Source: Streptomyces lasiicapitis
GTDB lineage: Bacteria; Actinomycetota; Actinomycetes; Streptomycetales; Streptomycetaceae
DNA: 64,000 nt
Assembly: GCF_014646335.1 (NCBI RefSeq)
Contig: NZ_BMNG01000008.1
Span: 1-64,000 of the forward strand
Direction: 5' to 3'
Each line of letters begins with the position of its first letter. The first letter of the stretch is position 1. Shown piece by piece: positions 17,706-25,625 of the stretch. The notes under the pieces are model-generated. The model had not been told where the DNA came from. It worked only from the letters and a program-made list of their open reading frames with translations, and did not search any database. The position numbers and the translations under genes were made by a program.

Positions 17706-19292
17706 CTACAGCGCCTGCGGGAACGAGAAGAAGCGCGTCGGGTCGTACTCCTTCTTCAGCTTCTTCAGCCGCGGCGCCGCCTGCCCGTAGTACGCCTCGC
17801 GCCAGTTGCCGAGCGTCGGATCCGCGTAGTTCTGGTACGCGGCCCCGGACGCGTAGCGCCGCATCGCGCCGTGGGCCGTGTCCAGCCAGGACTGCGAGGT
17901 CGTCCCTGAGGTGCCCGCGCGCCAGGACACGATGTACTGCGCGAGCATCCGCGAACGGCGGTGCACGAAGGCGGTGGCCGTCGGGTCGACGCGGTTGATG
18001 GCGCCGCCGAGCGCGGTCAGGGCGATGCTGCCCGCCGTGCCGCGCGGGCCGCGGACGTTCTCGATCTGGGTGAGCAGCGCGCGGATTCCCGCCGTCGACA
18101 GCGAGCGGTCGAAGAAGTCCGAGCGGGCCGCGTACGTCTCCCGGCCGAGCGCGCCGCTCGGCGTGCGCCCCGGCGTGGAGCCCGGCAGGTGGCACTGGGC
18201 GTCCGCGGCGAACGACGAGCAGCCCGCGTACACCTCCATCGCCTGCTCGTACGAACGCCGCTTCAGGGACACGCTGCGCGCCGGGGAACCCACCTTGTCG
18301 GCGAGGCGGTCCACGGCGTTCTGCAGGGAGCCGTACGTCCCCAGCGAGAAGGCGGCGACGGAGATGGTGGGCGAGCCGCCCGGCACCGCCGCGATGTGGG
18401 CCGACGACCAGATCTCGTCCGGCTGCGACGGCCCCCACTCCTGCCACGCCTTGAGCACGGCGGCCGCCTTCGACCAGGGCCAGGTCAGATACGCGGAGAC
18501 GGCCTGCGGGGCCGGGTGCGTACGGAACGTCAGCTCGGTGACGATGCCGAACTGGCCGTTGCCCGCGCCGCGCAGCGCCCAGAACAGGTCCTTGTGCTCG
18601 GACTTGCTGGCCGTGATCTGCTTGCCGTCCGCCGTGAGGAGCGTCGCCGAGGTGAGGCTGTCGCAGGTCAGGCCGTACGCACGCGAGACCACGCCGTGGC
18701 CGCCGCCGAGCGTCAGGCCGCTGATGCCGACCGTCGGGCAGGAGCCCGCGGGGATCGTCACGCCCTTCGCCGCGAGCGCGCGGTAGACGTCGATGAGCTT
18801 GGCGCCGCCGCCGATGGTCGCGGTGGTGCCGCTGGAACGGACGCGGTTCAGCTTCGACACGTCGATGACGAGGCGGCCCGTGCCGGAGGACCAACCCGCG
18901 TAGGAGTGGCCGCCGTTGCGGATCGACACGGGGGTGTCGTGGGCGCGGGCGTACGCCAGGGTGGTGCGGATGTCGTCCACGCCCGCCACGTAGGCGACGG
19001 CGGTGGGCTTCAGGTTGTCGAAGCGGGTGTTGTAGAGCTGGCGGGCGGTGGCCCAGGCGGCCTCGTTGGGGCGGACGAGGGTGCCGTCCAGGTCCCTTGC
19101 CAGCGCGGCGAGGCTCGCCGGGGCGGAGGCGGCCGCCGTCTTTATCGGCGTGGTCCCGCTTCTGGTGCCTATGGGCTCGCCGGCCCCGGTGCTGCTCGCC
19201 TTGGCACTGTTGCCGCTGCCGCTCGTGCAGGCGGTGGCAGTTCCCACCGCGACCGCGGCGGTGGCCGTTCCGAGGAACGTACGTCGTTGCAT
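17706..19292 (-). CDS. BBE-type FAD-binding oxidoreductase, Tat lipoprotein-like
   Basis: 528 aa. The N-terminus MQRRTFLGTATAAVAVG has a twin-arginine pattern, and TACTSG a few residues later fits a lipobox, so it is probably a Tat-exported lipoprotein. The FAD_binding_4 domain contains the His for 8-alpha linkage in IRNGGHSYAGWS and a Cys in AGSCPTVGISG positioned as in bicovalent berberine-bridge enzymes. The C-terminus has the BBE domain (YQNYADPTLGNWREAYYG). It oxidises an unknown alcohol, sugar or secondary metabolite outside the cell. It is convergent with the PAP2 gene, 30 bp apart. Confidence 0.88.
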   Translation of the reverse strand: MQRRTFLGTATAAVAVGTATACTSGSGNSAKASSTGAGEPIGTRSGTTPIKTAAASAPASLAALARDLDGTLVRPNEAAWATARQLYNTRFDNLKPTAVAYVAGVDDIRTTLAYARAHDTPVSIRNGGHSYAGWSSGTGRLVIDVSKLNRVRSSGTTATIGGGAKLIDVYRALAAKGVTIPAGSCPTVGISGLTLGGGHGVVSRAYGLTCDSLTSATLLTADGKQITASKSEHKDLFWALRGAGNGQFGIVTELTFRTHPAPQAVSAYLTWPWSKAAAVLKAWQEWGPSQPDEIWSSAHIAAVPGGSPTISVAAFSLGTYGSLQNAVDRLADKVGSPARSVSLKRRSYEQAMEVYAGCSSFAADAQCHLPGSTPGRTPSGALGRETYAARSDFFDRSLSTAGIRALLTQIENVRGPRGTAGSIALTALGGAINRVDPTATAFVHRRSRMLAQYIVSWRAGTSGTTSQSWLDTAHGAMRRYASGAAYQNYADPTLGNWREAYYGQAAPRLKKLKKEYDPTRFFSFPQAL

Positions 19293-19370
19293 TGAGGCCC
19301 TCCCGTTGCTTCCCGCACATCGAGACGGTGTGGGCGCGCCGGGGGTTCCGCCGGAGCCAGTCCGCCGGGG

Positions 19371-19529
19371 CTAAGTCGCAGCCGTCGTGTGGTGGGTCGC
19401 GTCGGCGCGGGCCTTGCTGCGGGCCCGCCGCGCCGGGCCGCGCCACCCGCAGGTGCACCGCGCCGCACAGAAGGGCCCGTTCTCGACGGTGGACGTGCGG
19501 TGGGCCTCGGTGGGTTGCTGCTCTGCCAC
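19371..19529 (-). CDS. 52-aa Cys-rich basic small protein
   Basis: A short frame opens with GTG at 19529 (VAEQQPTEAHRTSTVENGPF) and ends TAG at 19371. It encodes a C-x3-C-x-C-G-W cluster followed by a strongly basic Arg/Lys/Ala stretch. The spaced Cys and the CGW motif look like a small metal-binding or redox element. It lies 78 bp upstream of the oxidoreductase on the same strand. I do not know its function; the compact Cys motif and sensible start favour a real gene. Confidence 0.6.
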   Translation of the reverse strand: MAEQQPTEAHRTSTVENGPFCAARCTCGWRGPARRARSKARADATHHTTAAT

Positions 19530-19652
19530 ACGCCCACGGTACGCCCGCCGGGTGAAGGCCCTCCCGCGTGACGACCCCTCGTACCCGTCGTTAATCGAAA
19601 CGACAAAGGGCCGGGCCGGACGACACATGGAGAGGCTGGGGTCGGCAGGGCG

Positions 19653-20486
19653 ATGGGGCAGCAGCGCAGGCACACGGGCAGAGCGGCCACGGCGGCCACC
19701 GCCGCCGCGATGGGACTGATGGCGCTCACCACGGGCTGCGTCGGCGACGGCGCGGCGGCGAGCGACGACCCGGCGGCGCGCGACCCCGCCGGCAAGGTGC
19801 GCGCCGCCGCCGACTCCCTGCTGCGCGCGGGCAGTTCCCAGGTGCGTACGTCCATGGAGATGGCCAGCGGCGGCACCCGCGTGACGGTCACGGGCGAGGG
19901 AACGTACGACTTCCGACGCCGCCTCGGCCGTCTGGACGTCGTCCTGCCGCAGGACCCGGCGGGCAGCTCCGCCAGGCGCAGGCCCCCGGTCACCGAGCTG
20001 ATGGCGGGCGGCGACCTGTACATGAAGAACCGCGGCGCGGGCGTGCCCGCCGACAAGTGGGTGCACATCGAGACGGCGTCCCTGTCCGACGGGAACCTCG
20101 TCACGGGCGGCGCCACCGACCCCCAGGTCGCCGCCGAACTCCTGCGCGGCGCGGGCCAGGTGACGTACGTGGAGCGGACCCGCCTGAACGGCGTCGACGT
20201 GGTGCGCTACCGCGGCGTCGTGGACCTCGCCCGCGCCGCGAGGTCCGCGTCGAAGGAGCACGGCCCCGCGCTGCGGTCAGCGGCGGCGAAAGGGTTCAGC
20301 AAGGCAGGGGTGCCCTTCGACGCGTACGTCGACGAGCAGGGCAGGCTGCGCAAGCTCCGGCACCGCTTCAAGGTCTCCAACGGCACGGTGGCGTCGACGA
20401 CTTGGCTGTCCGGATTCGGGGCACCCGTCGATGTGACGCTGCCCAAGGGCAAGGACATCTTCGCCGGGAAGATCGCCGAGCGCTGA
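19653..20486 (+). CDS. LppX/LprG-like lipoprotein
   Basis: 277 aa. The signal peptide runs to the lipobox LTTGC (Cys near residue 29), then a mature domain starts AAADSLLRAGSSQVRTSMEM with repeated beta-strand pattern (TVTGEGTYDFRRRLGRLDVVL, LMAGGDLYMKN, VTYVERTRLNGVDVVRYRGVVDL). This is the LolA/LppX-type half-barrel of actinobacterial lipoproteins that bind or carry hydrophobic ligands at the outer face of the membrane. The ligand is unknown. ATG 19653 gives a classic signal peptide. Confidence 0.8.
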   Translation: MGQQRRHTGRAATAATAAAMGLMALTTGCVGDGAAASDDPAARDPAGKVRAAADSLLRAGSSQVRTSMEMASGGTRVTVTGEGTYDFRRRLGRLDVVLPQDPAGSSARRRPPVTELMAGGDLYMKNRGAGVPADKWVHIETASLSDGNLVTGGATDPQVAAELLRGAGQVTYVERTRLNGVDVVRYRGVVDLARAARSASKEHGPALRSAAAKGFSKAGVPFDAYVDEQGRLRKLRHRFKVSNGTVASTTWLSGFGAPVDVTLPKGKDIFAGKIAER

Positions 20487-20618
20487 GCTGTTGCACAGGA
20501 CAGCCGACGGGAGGGGGAATGAGGGGTGGAATATGGTCCGTCCGTGCCATGCGCGGTGCGTAGGCCGCTCCCTACTCTAGGAAGCCGGTACCGGCACAAC
20601 CGTGGTCAGGAAGAGGTG

Positions 20619-20813
20619 ATGAACGTGGCTCCGGTGGGCGCGACGGCAGTTCAGGACCACGTCGCCCTCGCCGAGATCGAGCTGTGCGGCGAACTGATCA
20701 TCGCGGCGTCCGCCGCGCGCGGTGAGCGGCTCAGTGCCGACCGGATCGACGAGGTGCTGCAGGTCTCCGACGGTTACGAGGACGGGCCGGCCCGGGACGG
20801 TTCCCGGCCGTAG
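20619..20813 (+). CDS. 64-aa conserved-looking small protein
   Basis: ATG 20619 is preceded by AGGAAGAGG at a short distance, a good ribosome-binding site. The product is acidic (MNVAPVGATAVQDHVALAEI..., ending DGPARDGSRP) with an amphipathic helix-turn-helix-like middle: LAEIELCGELIIAASAARG then ERLSADRIDEVLQVSD. I see no known domain, signal or membrane segment. A TACTCT hexamer at about 20572-20577 may be its -10. Function unknown. Confidence 0.7.
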   Translation: MNVAPVGATAVQDHVALAEIELCGELIIAASAARGERLSADRIDEVLQVSDGYEDGPARDGSRP

Positions 20814-20836
20814 TCCCACCACTTCCCGGCCGTTTT

Positions 20837-20855
20837 CCCGCCGCTCCGCGGCGGG
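20837..20855. terminator. Short hairpin between convergent genes
   Basis: CCCGCCGC-TCC-GCGGCGGG is an 8-bp perfect stem with flanking TTTT on the left, between the 64-aa gene and csoR. It probably serves both strands. Confidence 0.5.
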
Positions 20856-20911
20856 GTTCCCCACCCGCCCGCCCTTTTACGCCCCACCGAAGCGTCGAGG
20901 CGCGCGAACAA

Positions 20912-21262
20912 TCACGTACGCAGCATCCGCGCGATCGCCTTCGTCGCCTCCTCGACCTTCGCGTCGATCTCGTCACCGCCCTTGACCGCCGCGTCCGCGA
21001 CGCAGTGGCGCAGGTGCTCCTCCAGGAGCTGCAGGGCGAAGGACTGCAGGGCCTTCGTGCCGGCGGAGACCTGCGTGAGTATGTCGATGCAGTAGACGTC
21101 CTCCTCGACCATCCGCTGCAGGCCACGGATCTGGCCCTCGATGCGGCGCAGTCGCTTGAGGTGCTCGTCCTTCTGCTTGTGATACCCGTGCGTCTTGTGG
21201 TCCTGGGCCTGCTCGGGGTCCTGGGCCTGCTCGCCCGCCTCGACCGCCTCTGTGGTCGTCAT
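20912..21262 (-). CDS. csoR: CsoR-type copper-sensing repressor
   Basis: 116-aa DUF156/CsoR family all-helical repressor. The Cu(I) ligand set C-H-C is present: Cys in DVYCIDILTQ, then His and Cys in EEHLRHCVADA. The conserved core KRLRRIEGQIRGLQRMVEED and LQSFALQLLEEHL are typical. The acidic N-terminal extension (about 30 residues, EQAQDPEQAQDHKTHGYHKQ) resembles Streptomyces CsoR. The start is ATG 21262 with GGAGG upstream. A perfect inverted repeat just upstream suggests autorepression; other copper genes are not in the window. Confidence 0.92.
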   Translation of the reverse strand: MTTTEAVEAGEQAQDPEQAQDHKTHGYHKQKDEHLKRLRRIEGQIRGLQRMVEEDVYCIDILTQVSAGTKALQSFALQLLEEHLRHCVADAAVKGGDEIDAKVEEATKAIARMLRT

Positions 21263-21277
21263 CGCGTCCTCCTGTGC

Positions 21278-21294
21278 ATACCCCTGGTGGGTAT
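21278..21294. promoter_or_regulatory. CsoR operator candidate
   Basis: ATACCC-CTGGT-GGGTAT is a perfect 6-5-6 inverted repeat, 15 nt upstream of the csoR ATG and immediately before its Shine-Dalgarno sequence. Its G-tract/C-tract form matches the type of site bound by CsoR repressors. It lies between csoR and the divergent DUF47-pit pair. Confidence 0.75.
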
Positions 21295-21429
21295 AGGGTA
21301 GCCGATTCCTCGGGTGGTGTGCTGATCACTGTGCCTGATGGGCGACACTGGGGTATGGCCGGTTAGCCGTGGCCAGATGATGCGCCTAGCATCAGCCTGA
21401 CCGCATCCAAAGCACCCCGAGGACCCCAC

Positions 21430-22050
21430 GTGCGTTTTCGTCTGACCCCCAGGGAGACGAGCTTCTACGACATGTTCGCCGCATCCGCGGACAACATCGT
21501 CACAGGCTCCAAGCTCCTGATGGAACTGCTCGGGGCCGACGCCTCGGCCCGAGCCGAGATCGCTGAGCGTATGCGGGCCGCCGAACACGCGGGGGACGAC
21601 GCGACGCATGCGATCTTCCACCAGCTGAACTCCTCGTTCATCACGCCCTTCGACCGCGAGGACATCTACTCCCTCGCGTCCTCGCTCGACGACATCATGG
21701 ACTTCATGGAGGAGGCCGTCGACCTGGTCGTCCTCTACCAGGTCGAGGAGCTCCCCAAGGGCGTCGAGCAGCAGATCGAGGTGCTCGCGCGCGCGGCCGA
21801 GCTGACCGCCGAGGCCATGCCGCACCTGCGCACCATGGACAACCTCACCGAATACTGGATCGAGGTCAACCGCCTGGAGAACCAGGCCGACCAGATCCAC
21901 CGCAAGCTGCTCGCCCACCTCTTCAACGGCAAGTACGACGCCATGGAGGTGCTGAAGCTCAAGCAGATCGTCGATGTGCTGGAAGAGGCGGCCGACGCCT
22001 TCGAGCACGTCGCCAACACGGTGGAGACCATCGCGGTCAAGGAGTCCTGA
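21430..22050 (+). CDS. DUF47 (PhoU-like) accessory protein of Pit
   Basis: 206-aa all-helical cytoplasmic protein. It starts VRFRLTPRETSFYDMFAASADN and contains acidic metal-binding signatures of PhoU-like bundles (EHAGDDATHAIFHQLN and DREDIYSLASSLDDIMDFMEEA). Proteins of this family are usually encoded with low-affinity Pit transporters and modulate them. Here the pit gene follows after 9 nt. The GTG start at 21430 is preceded by CGAGGACCCC. No PHO box is visible upstream; TAGCAT near 21388 could be a -10. Confidence 0.9.
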   Translation: MRFRLTPRETSFYDMFAASADNIVTGSKLLMELLGADASARAEIAERMRAAEHAGDDATHAIFHQLNSSFITPFDREDIYSLASSLDDIMDFMEEAVDLVVLYQVEELPKGVEQQIEVLARAAELTAEAMPHLRTMDNLTEYWIEVNRLENQADQIHRKLLAHLFNGKYDAMEVLKLKQIVDVLEEAADAFEHVANTVETIAVKES

Positions 22051-22059
22051 GGCACCTCC

Positions 22060-23058
22060 ATGGACACCTTCGCTTTGATCGTGACCATTGGCGTCGCGCT
22101 CGGTTTCACGTACACGAATGGCTTTCACGACTCCGCGAACGCCATCGCCACCTCCGTTTCCACGCGTGCCCTTACGCCTCGCGCGGCGCTCGCCATGGCC
22201 GCGGTCATGAACCTCGCCGGTGCCTTCCTCGGCAGCGGCATCGCCAAGACGGTCAGTGAGGGACTGATCGAGACGCCGCACGGCACGAAGGGGATGTGGA
22301 TCCTCTTCGCCGGCCTGGTCGGCGCGATCGTCTGGAACCTGGTCACCTGGTACTACGGCCTGCCGTCGTCCTCCTCCCACGCGCTGTTCGGCGGCCTGGT
22401 GGGCGCGGCGCTCGCGGGCGGCATCGGGGTCATCTGGTCCGGGGTCATCGAGAAGATCGTGATCCCGATGTTCCTGTCGCCCCTGGTCGGCCTCCTTGTC
22501 GGCTATCTGGTGATGTGCGCGATCATGTGGATGTTCCGCAAGTCCAACCCGCACAAGGCCAAGCGGGGCTTCCGGATCGCGCAGACCGTCTCGGCGGCCG
22601 GCATGGCGCTCGGCCACGGCCTCCAGGACGCGCAGAAGACCATGGGCATCGTGGTGATGGCCCTGGTCATCGCCGATGTCGAGGACGCCGGCGACCCGAT
22701 CCCGGTGTGGGTCAAGATCTCCTGTGCCGTGATGCTGTCGCTCGGTACGTACGCGGGCGGCTGGCGGATCATGCGGACCCTCGGCCGCAAGATCATCGAG
22801 CTGGACCCGCCGCAGGGGTTCGCGGCGGAGACCACGGGCGCGGGGATCATGTTCACCACCGCGTTCATGTTCCACGCGCCGATCTCGACGACGCACGTCA
22901 TCACTTCCGCGATCATGGGTGTGGGTGCCACCAAGCGGGTGAACGCGGTGCGCTGGGGCGTCGCCAAGAACATCATCCTCGGCTGGTTCATCACGATGCC
23001 CGCGGCTGCGCTGGTCGCGGCGCTGAGCTTCTGGATCGTGAATCTGGCGTTCCTGTAG
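22060..23058 (+). CDS. pit: Low-affinity inorganic phosphate transporter
   Basis: 332-aa PiT-family symporter with about ten helices. Both inverted-repeat signatures are present: YTNGFHDSANAIATSVSTRAL near the N-terminus and FHAPISTTHVITSAIMGVGATKR near the C-terminus, plus PSSSSHALFGGLVGAAL. It moves metal-phosphate or phosphate with a cation. It is co-transcribed with the DUF47 gene and followed by a strong terminator. Its neighbour on the opposite strand is the high-affinity pst system, one gene away. Confidence 0.94.
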   Translation: MDTFALIVTIGVALGFTYTNGFHDSANAIATSVSTRALTPRAALAMAAVMNLAGAFLGSGIAKTVSEGLIETPHGTKGMWILFAGLVGAIVWNLVTWYYGLPSSSSHALFGGLVGAALAGGIGVIWSGVIEKIVIPMFLSPLVGLLVGYLVMCAIMWMFRKSNPHKAKRGFRIAQTVSAAGMALGHGLQDAQKTMGIVVMALVIADVEDAGDPIPVWVKISCAVMLSLGTYAGGWRIMRTLGRKIIELDPPQGFAAETTGAGIMFTTAFMFHAPISTTHVITSAIMGVGATKRVNAVRWGVAKNIILGWFITMPAAALVAALSFWIVNLAFL

Positions 23059-23074
23059 GGGCGCGGGATGCGGG

Positions 23075-23117
23075 AGTGCCCCCGGTCCGGATCGTGGTGA
23101 TCCGGGCCGGGGGCACT
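23075..23117. terminator. Terminator after pit
   Basis: A 19-bp stem (23075-23093 with 23099-23117) around loop GTGGT has a single G-U wobble. It starts 16 nt after the pit stop and precedes the convergent FG-GAP gene, so it may serve both. Confidence 0.85.
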
Positions 23118-23148
23118 TGTGTGTACGGGGGTGCTCCGCGCGTACGTC

Positions 23149-24570
23149 CTACTTCGCGAAGTACTCGCCGAAGTGCGCGGAGCCGTAGCCGCCGCCCAGG
23201 TTGAAGCTCTTGGCGCCGGTGCCGGTCACGCCGCCCGCGTCGGTCTGGAGCTGCCAGGTGCGGCCGACGAAGGTGTCCTCGCCCATGCCGCCCACGTACA
23301 CCTCGGGCCTGCCGCTCTTGTCGGCGTCGAGGACGGTGACGGCCTCACCGAAGTGGTCCGACTTCTCCGAGGTGCTGGGGACGCCCTTGGAGTTCTGGGT
23401 GAGGACCTTGGCGCCCTCGGTGGTCACACCGGTCTTGCTGCCGCGCAGCATGGTGACCGAGCCGGACACGGCCGTGGCCGGGTCCGTCGCGGACTCCCAG
23501 GAGGCGCCGACCACGATGTCGCCGTAGCCGTCCTTGTCCAGGTCGCCGACGGCCAGGTCCGTGCCCCAGCGGTCGCCCTTCTCGTCGACGCCGGGCACGC
23601 CCGGGGTGTCCTGGTCATAGCGGCGGCCGGGCAGGGTCTTGCTCACGCCGTCCGGGCCGCCGTACGTGACGGAGATCCCGCCGCTGTTGTTGGTGTCGTA
23701 GTCCTGCGGGGTGCCGACGAAGTCCTGGTAGCCGTCGCCGTTGAGGTCGCCGAAGGTGCCGCCGTGGCGGGCGTCGAGCTTGCCGCCGGGGACGTAGCCG
23801 TCGCGGGTGCCCTTCAGGACGACGGCCTGGTAGCCGTCGGACGGGGTTCTGCCGCTGCCCATGGTCACCACGTCGTCGATGCCGTCGCCGGTCATGTCGC
23901 CGACCTGGGCGCTGCTCGCGGCCACCCCGTCCTCGGCCGTGGTGTCGCGGAACTGGACCGAGGCCGGCTTGCCGGTGCCGCGGTCGAAGGGGCCGTAGAG
24001 CGTGCCGAGGCCCCAGTCGGCCTGCGTCTGCGGGCCGACCTGGGCGGCGCCGACGATGTCGGCCTTGCCGTCGCCGTTGACGTCGCCGATCCGCTGCCAG
24101 GCCTGGCGGAAGGCCGGGGACTGGGTGGTGCCCTCGCCGGTGGGCACCTCGGTGCCGCCGGAGATGCCGTCCTTGCCGCCCCACAGCACGAGCATCCCGG
24201 GGCCGTCGCTGATCAGCAGGTCGTCGTAGCCGTCGCCGTCGAGGTCGCCGTGGCTTGCCTGGATCCCCCAGCCGTAGGAGTTGGCCCTGGGCTCGCCAGG
24301 GACGCCCGGTGTGGCCCGGCTGACCAGCTGCTGCTTGTCGTGCTTCAGGCCCTCGGCGGAGCCGTAGGCGATGGAGACGAGCCCGGCCCGCTTGATGCCG
24401 TCGATCTTGGCGCTGGGCGCGCCGATGGCCAGGTCCGGGTAGCCGTCGCCGTTGAAGTCGGCGCCGGCCTTCGCGGCGGCGGGCTCGGCGGGGGCGGCCT
24501 GGGCCGGGGCGGTGACGCTCAGGAGGGCTGCGGCGCAGGCCGCGGCCGTGAGGTAGGTGGTGCTGCGCAA
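23149..24570 (-). CDS. Secreted FG-GAP/VCBS-repeat protein
   Basis: 473 aa. TTG 24570 gives RSTTYLTAAACAAALLSVTA, a clean signal peptide ending near PAQAAPA; a longer ATG frame from 24687 lacks a sensible signal. The mature protein is seven FG-GAP repeats with calcium-binding cores such as DFNGDGYPDLAIG, DLDGDGYDDLLIS, DVNGDGKADIVG, DMTGDGIDDVV, DLNGDGYQDFVG, DLDKDGYGDIVVG and DADKSGRPEVYVG. These should fold as an integrin-alpha-like seven-bladed propeller outside the cell. Its ligand is unknown; no enzyme domain is attached. Confidence 0.9.
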   Translation of the reverse strand: MRSTTYLTAAACAAALLSVTAPAQAAPAEPAAAKAGADFNGDGYPDLAIGAPSAKIDGIKRAGLVSIAYGSAEGLKHDKQQLVSRATPGVPGEPRANSYGWGIQASHGDLDGDGYDDLLISDGPGMLVLWGGKDGISGGTEVPTGEGTTQSPAFRQAWQRIGDVNGDGKADIVGAAQVGPQTQADWGLGTLYGPFDRGTGKPASVQFRDTTAEDGVAASSAQVGDMTGDGIDDVVTMGSGRTPSDGYQAVVLKGTRDGYVPGGKLDARHGGTFGDLNGDGYQDFVGTPQDYDTNNSGGISVTYGGPDGVSKTLPGRRYDQDTPGVPGVDEKGDRWGTDLAVGDLDKDGYGDIVVGASWESATDPATAVSGSVTMLRGSKTGVTTEGAKVLTQNSKGVPSTSEKSDHFGEAVTVLDADKSGRPEVYVGGMGEDTFVGRTWQLQTDAGGVTGTGAKSFNLGGGYGSAHFGEYFAK

Positions 24571-24694
24571 GACGGGGTCCCCCAGATGGATGTCGGACCG
24601 GGACGGTGTCGCCGGTCGTGGTTGCGACGCCGAGGATGACCAACGGGGGAGCCGGATAGTTGGTGTGTCGCGGATCCGGTGTGACACAGATAAC

Positions 24695-24731
24695 GGGCCC
24701 GCCCCCCGGGAGCCAGGGGGCGGGCCCTTTT
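24695..24731. terminator. Terminator downstream of pstB
   Basis: A 12-bp perfect stem GGGCCCGCCCCC / GGGGGCGGGCCC with a 9-nt loop is followed by TTTT on the plus strand. It separates pstB from the FG-GAP gene. Confidence 0.75.
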
Positions 24732-24790
24732 CATCCCTGCGGTGGCACCGCCATGCAGCACCGCGGGGAGTTCTGTCCGGCCGGGAAGGT

Positions 24791-25567
24791 CTAGCCGAAG
24801 CGGCCGGAGATGTAGTCCTCGGTGGCCTGGACCGACGGGTTGGAGAAGATGCGCTCCGTCTCGTCGATCTCGATGAGCTTGCCGGGCTGGCCGACGGCCG
24901 AGAGGTTGAAGAAGGCCGTGCGGTCCGAGACGCGCGCCGCCTGCTGCATGTTGTGCGTCACGATGACGATCGTGAAGCGTTCCTTCAGCTCGCCGATCAG
25001 GTCCTCGATGGCGAGGGTGGAGATCGGGTCGAGCGCCGAGCACGGCTCGTCCATGAGGAGCACCTGCGGCTCGACCGCGATCGCGCGGGCGATGCACAGA
25101 CGCTGCTGCTGGCCGCCGGAGAGGCCCGAACCGGGCTTGTTCAGGCGGTCCTTGACCTCGTTCCAGAGGTTGGCGCCCTTGAGGGACTTCTCGACGACGT
25201 CGTTCAGCTCGCTCTTCTTGTACGAGCCGTTGAGCTTCAGGCCCGCCGCGACGTTGTCGAAGATCGACATGGTCGGGAACGGGTTCGGGCGCTGGAAGAC
25301 CATGCCGATGGTGCGGCGTACGTTCACCGGGTCCACGCCGGAGCCGTAGAGGTCGTCGCCGTCCAGCATGACCTTGCCCTCGACGCGGCCGCCGGGGGTG
25401 ACCTCGTGCATGCGGTTCAGGGTGCGCAGGAACGTGGACTTGCCGCAGCCGGACGGGCCGATGAAGGCCGTCACGGAGCGGGGCTCCACGGTCATCGAGA
25501 TGTCTTCGATCGCCTTGTGGGAACCGTAGTAGGCGTTGAGGCCCGATACGTCGATTCGCTTGGCCAT
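24791..25567 (-). CDS. pstB: Phosphate ABC transporter ATPase
   Basis: 258-aa ATPase of the high-affinity phosphate importer. Walker A is FIGPSGCGKSTFLRTLNRM, the signature is LSGGQQQRLCIARA, Walker B is VLLMDEPCSALDP, and the H-loop is IVTHNMQQA; the PstB-typical TIGMVFQRPNPFP is present. ATG 25567 (MAKRIDVSGLNAYYG) is preferred over GTG 25576, which lacks proper ribosome-binding spacing. It is the last gene of pstSCAB, 58 nt after pstA. Confidence 0.96.
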   Translation of the reverse strand: MAKRIDVSGLNAYYGSHKAIEDISMTVEPRSVTAFIGPSGCGKSTFLRTLNRMHEVTPGGRVEGKVMLDGDDLYGSGVDPVNVRRTIGMVFQRPNPFPTMSIFDNVAAGLKLNGSYKKSELNDVVEKSLKGANLWNEVKDRLNKPGSGLSGGQQQRLCIARAIAVEPQVLLMDEPCSALDPISTLAIEDLIGELKERFTIVIVTHNMQQAARVSDRTAFFNLSAVGQPGKLIEIDETERIFSNPSVQATEDYISGRFG

Positions 25568-25625
25568 GGGAATCACTGCTTCTTTCGAAAAATGGGGGTA
25601 CTGCCGTCGGTCGCCAATGGCCGCG

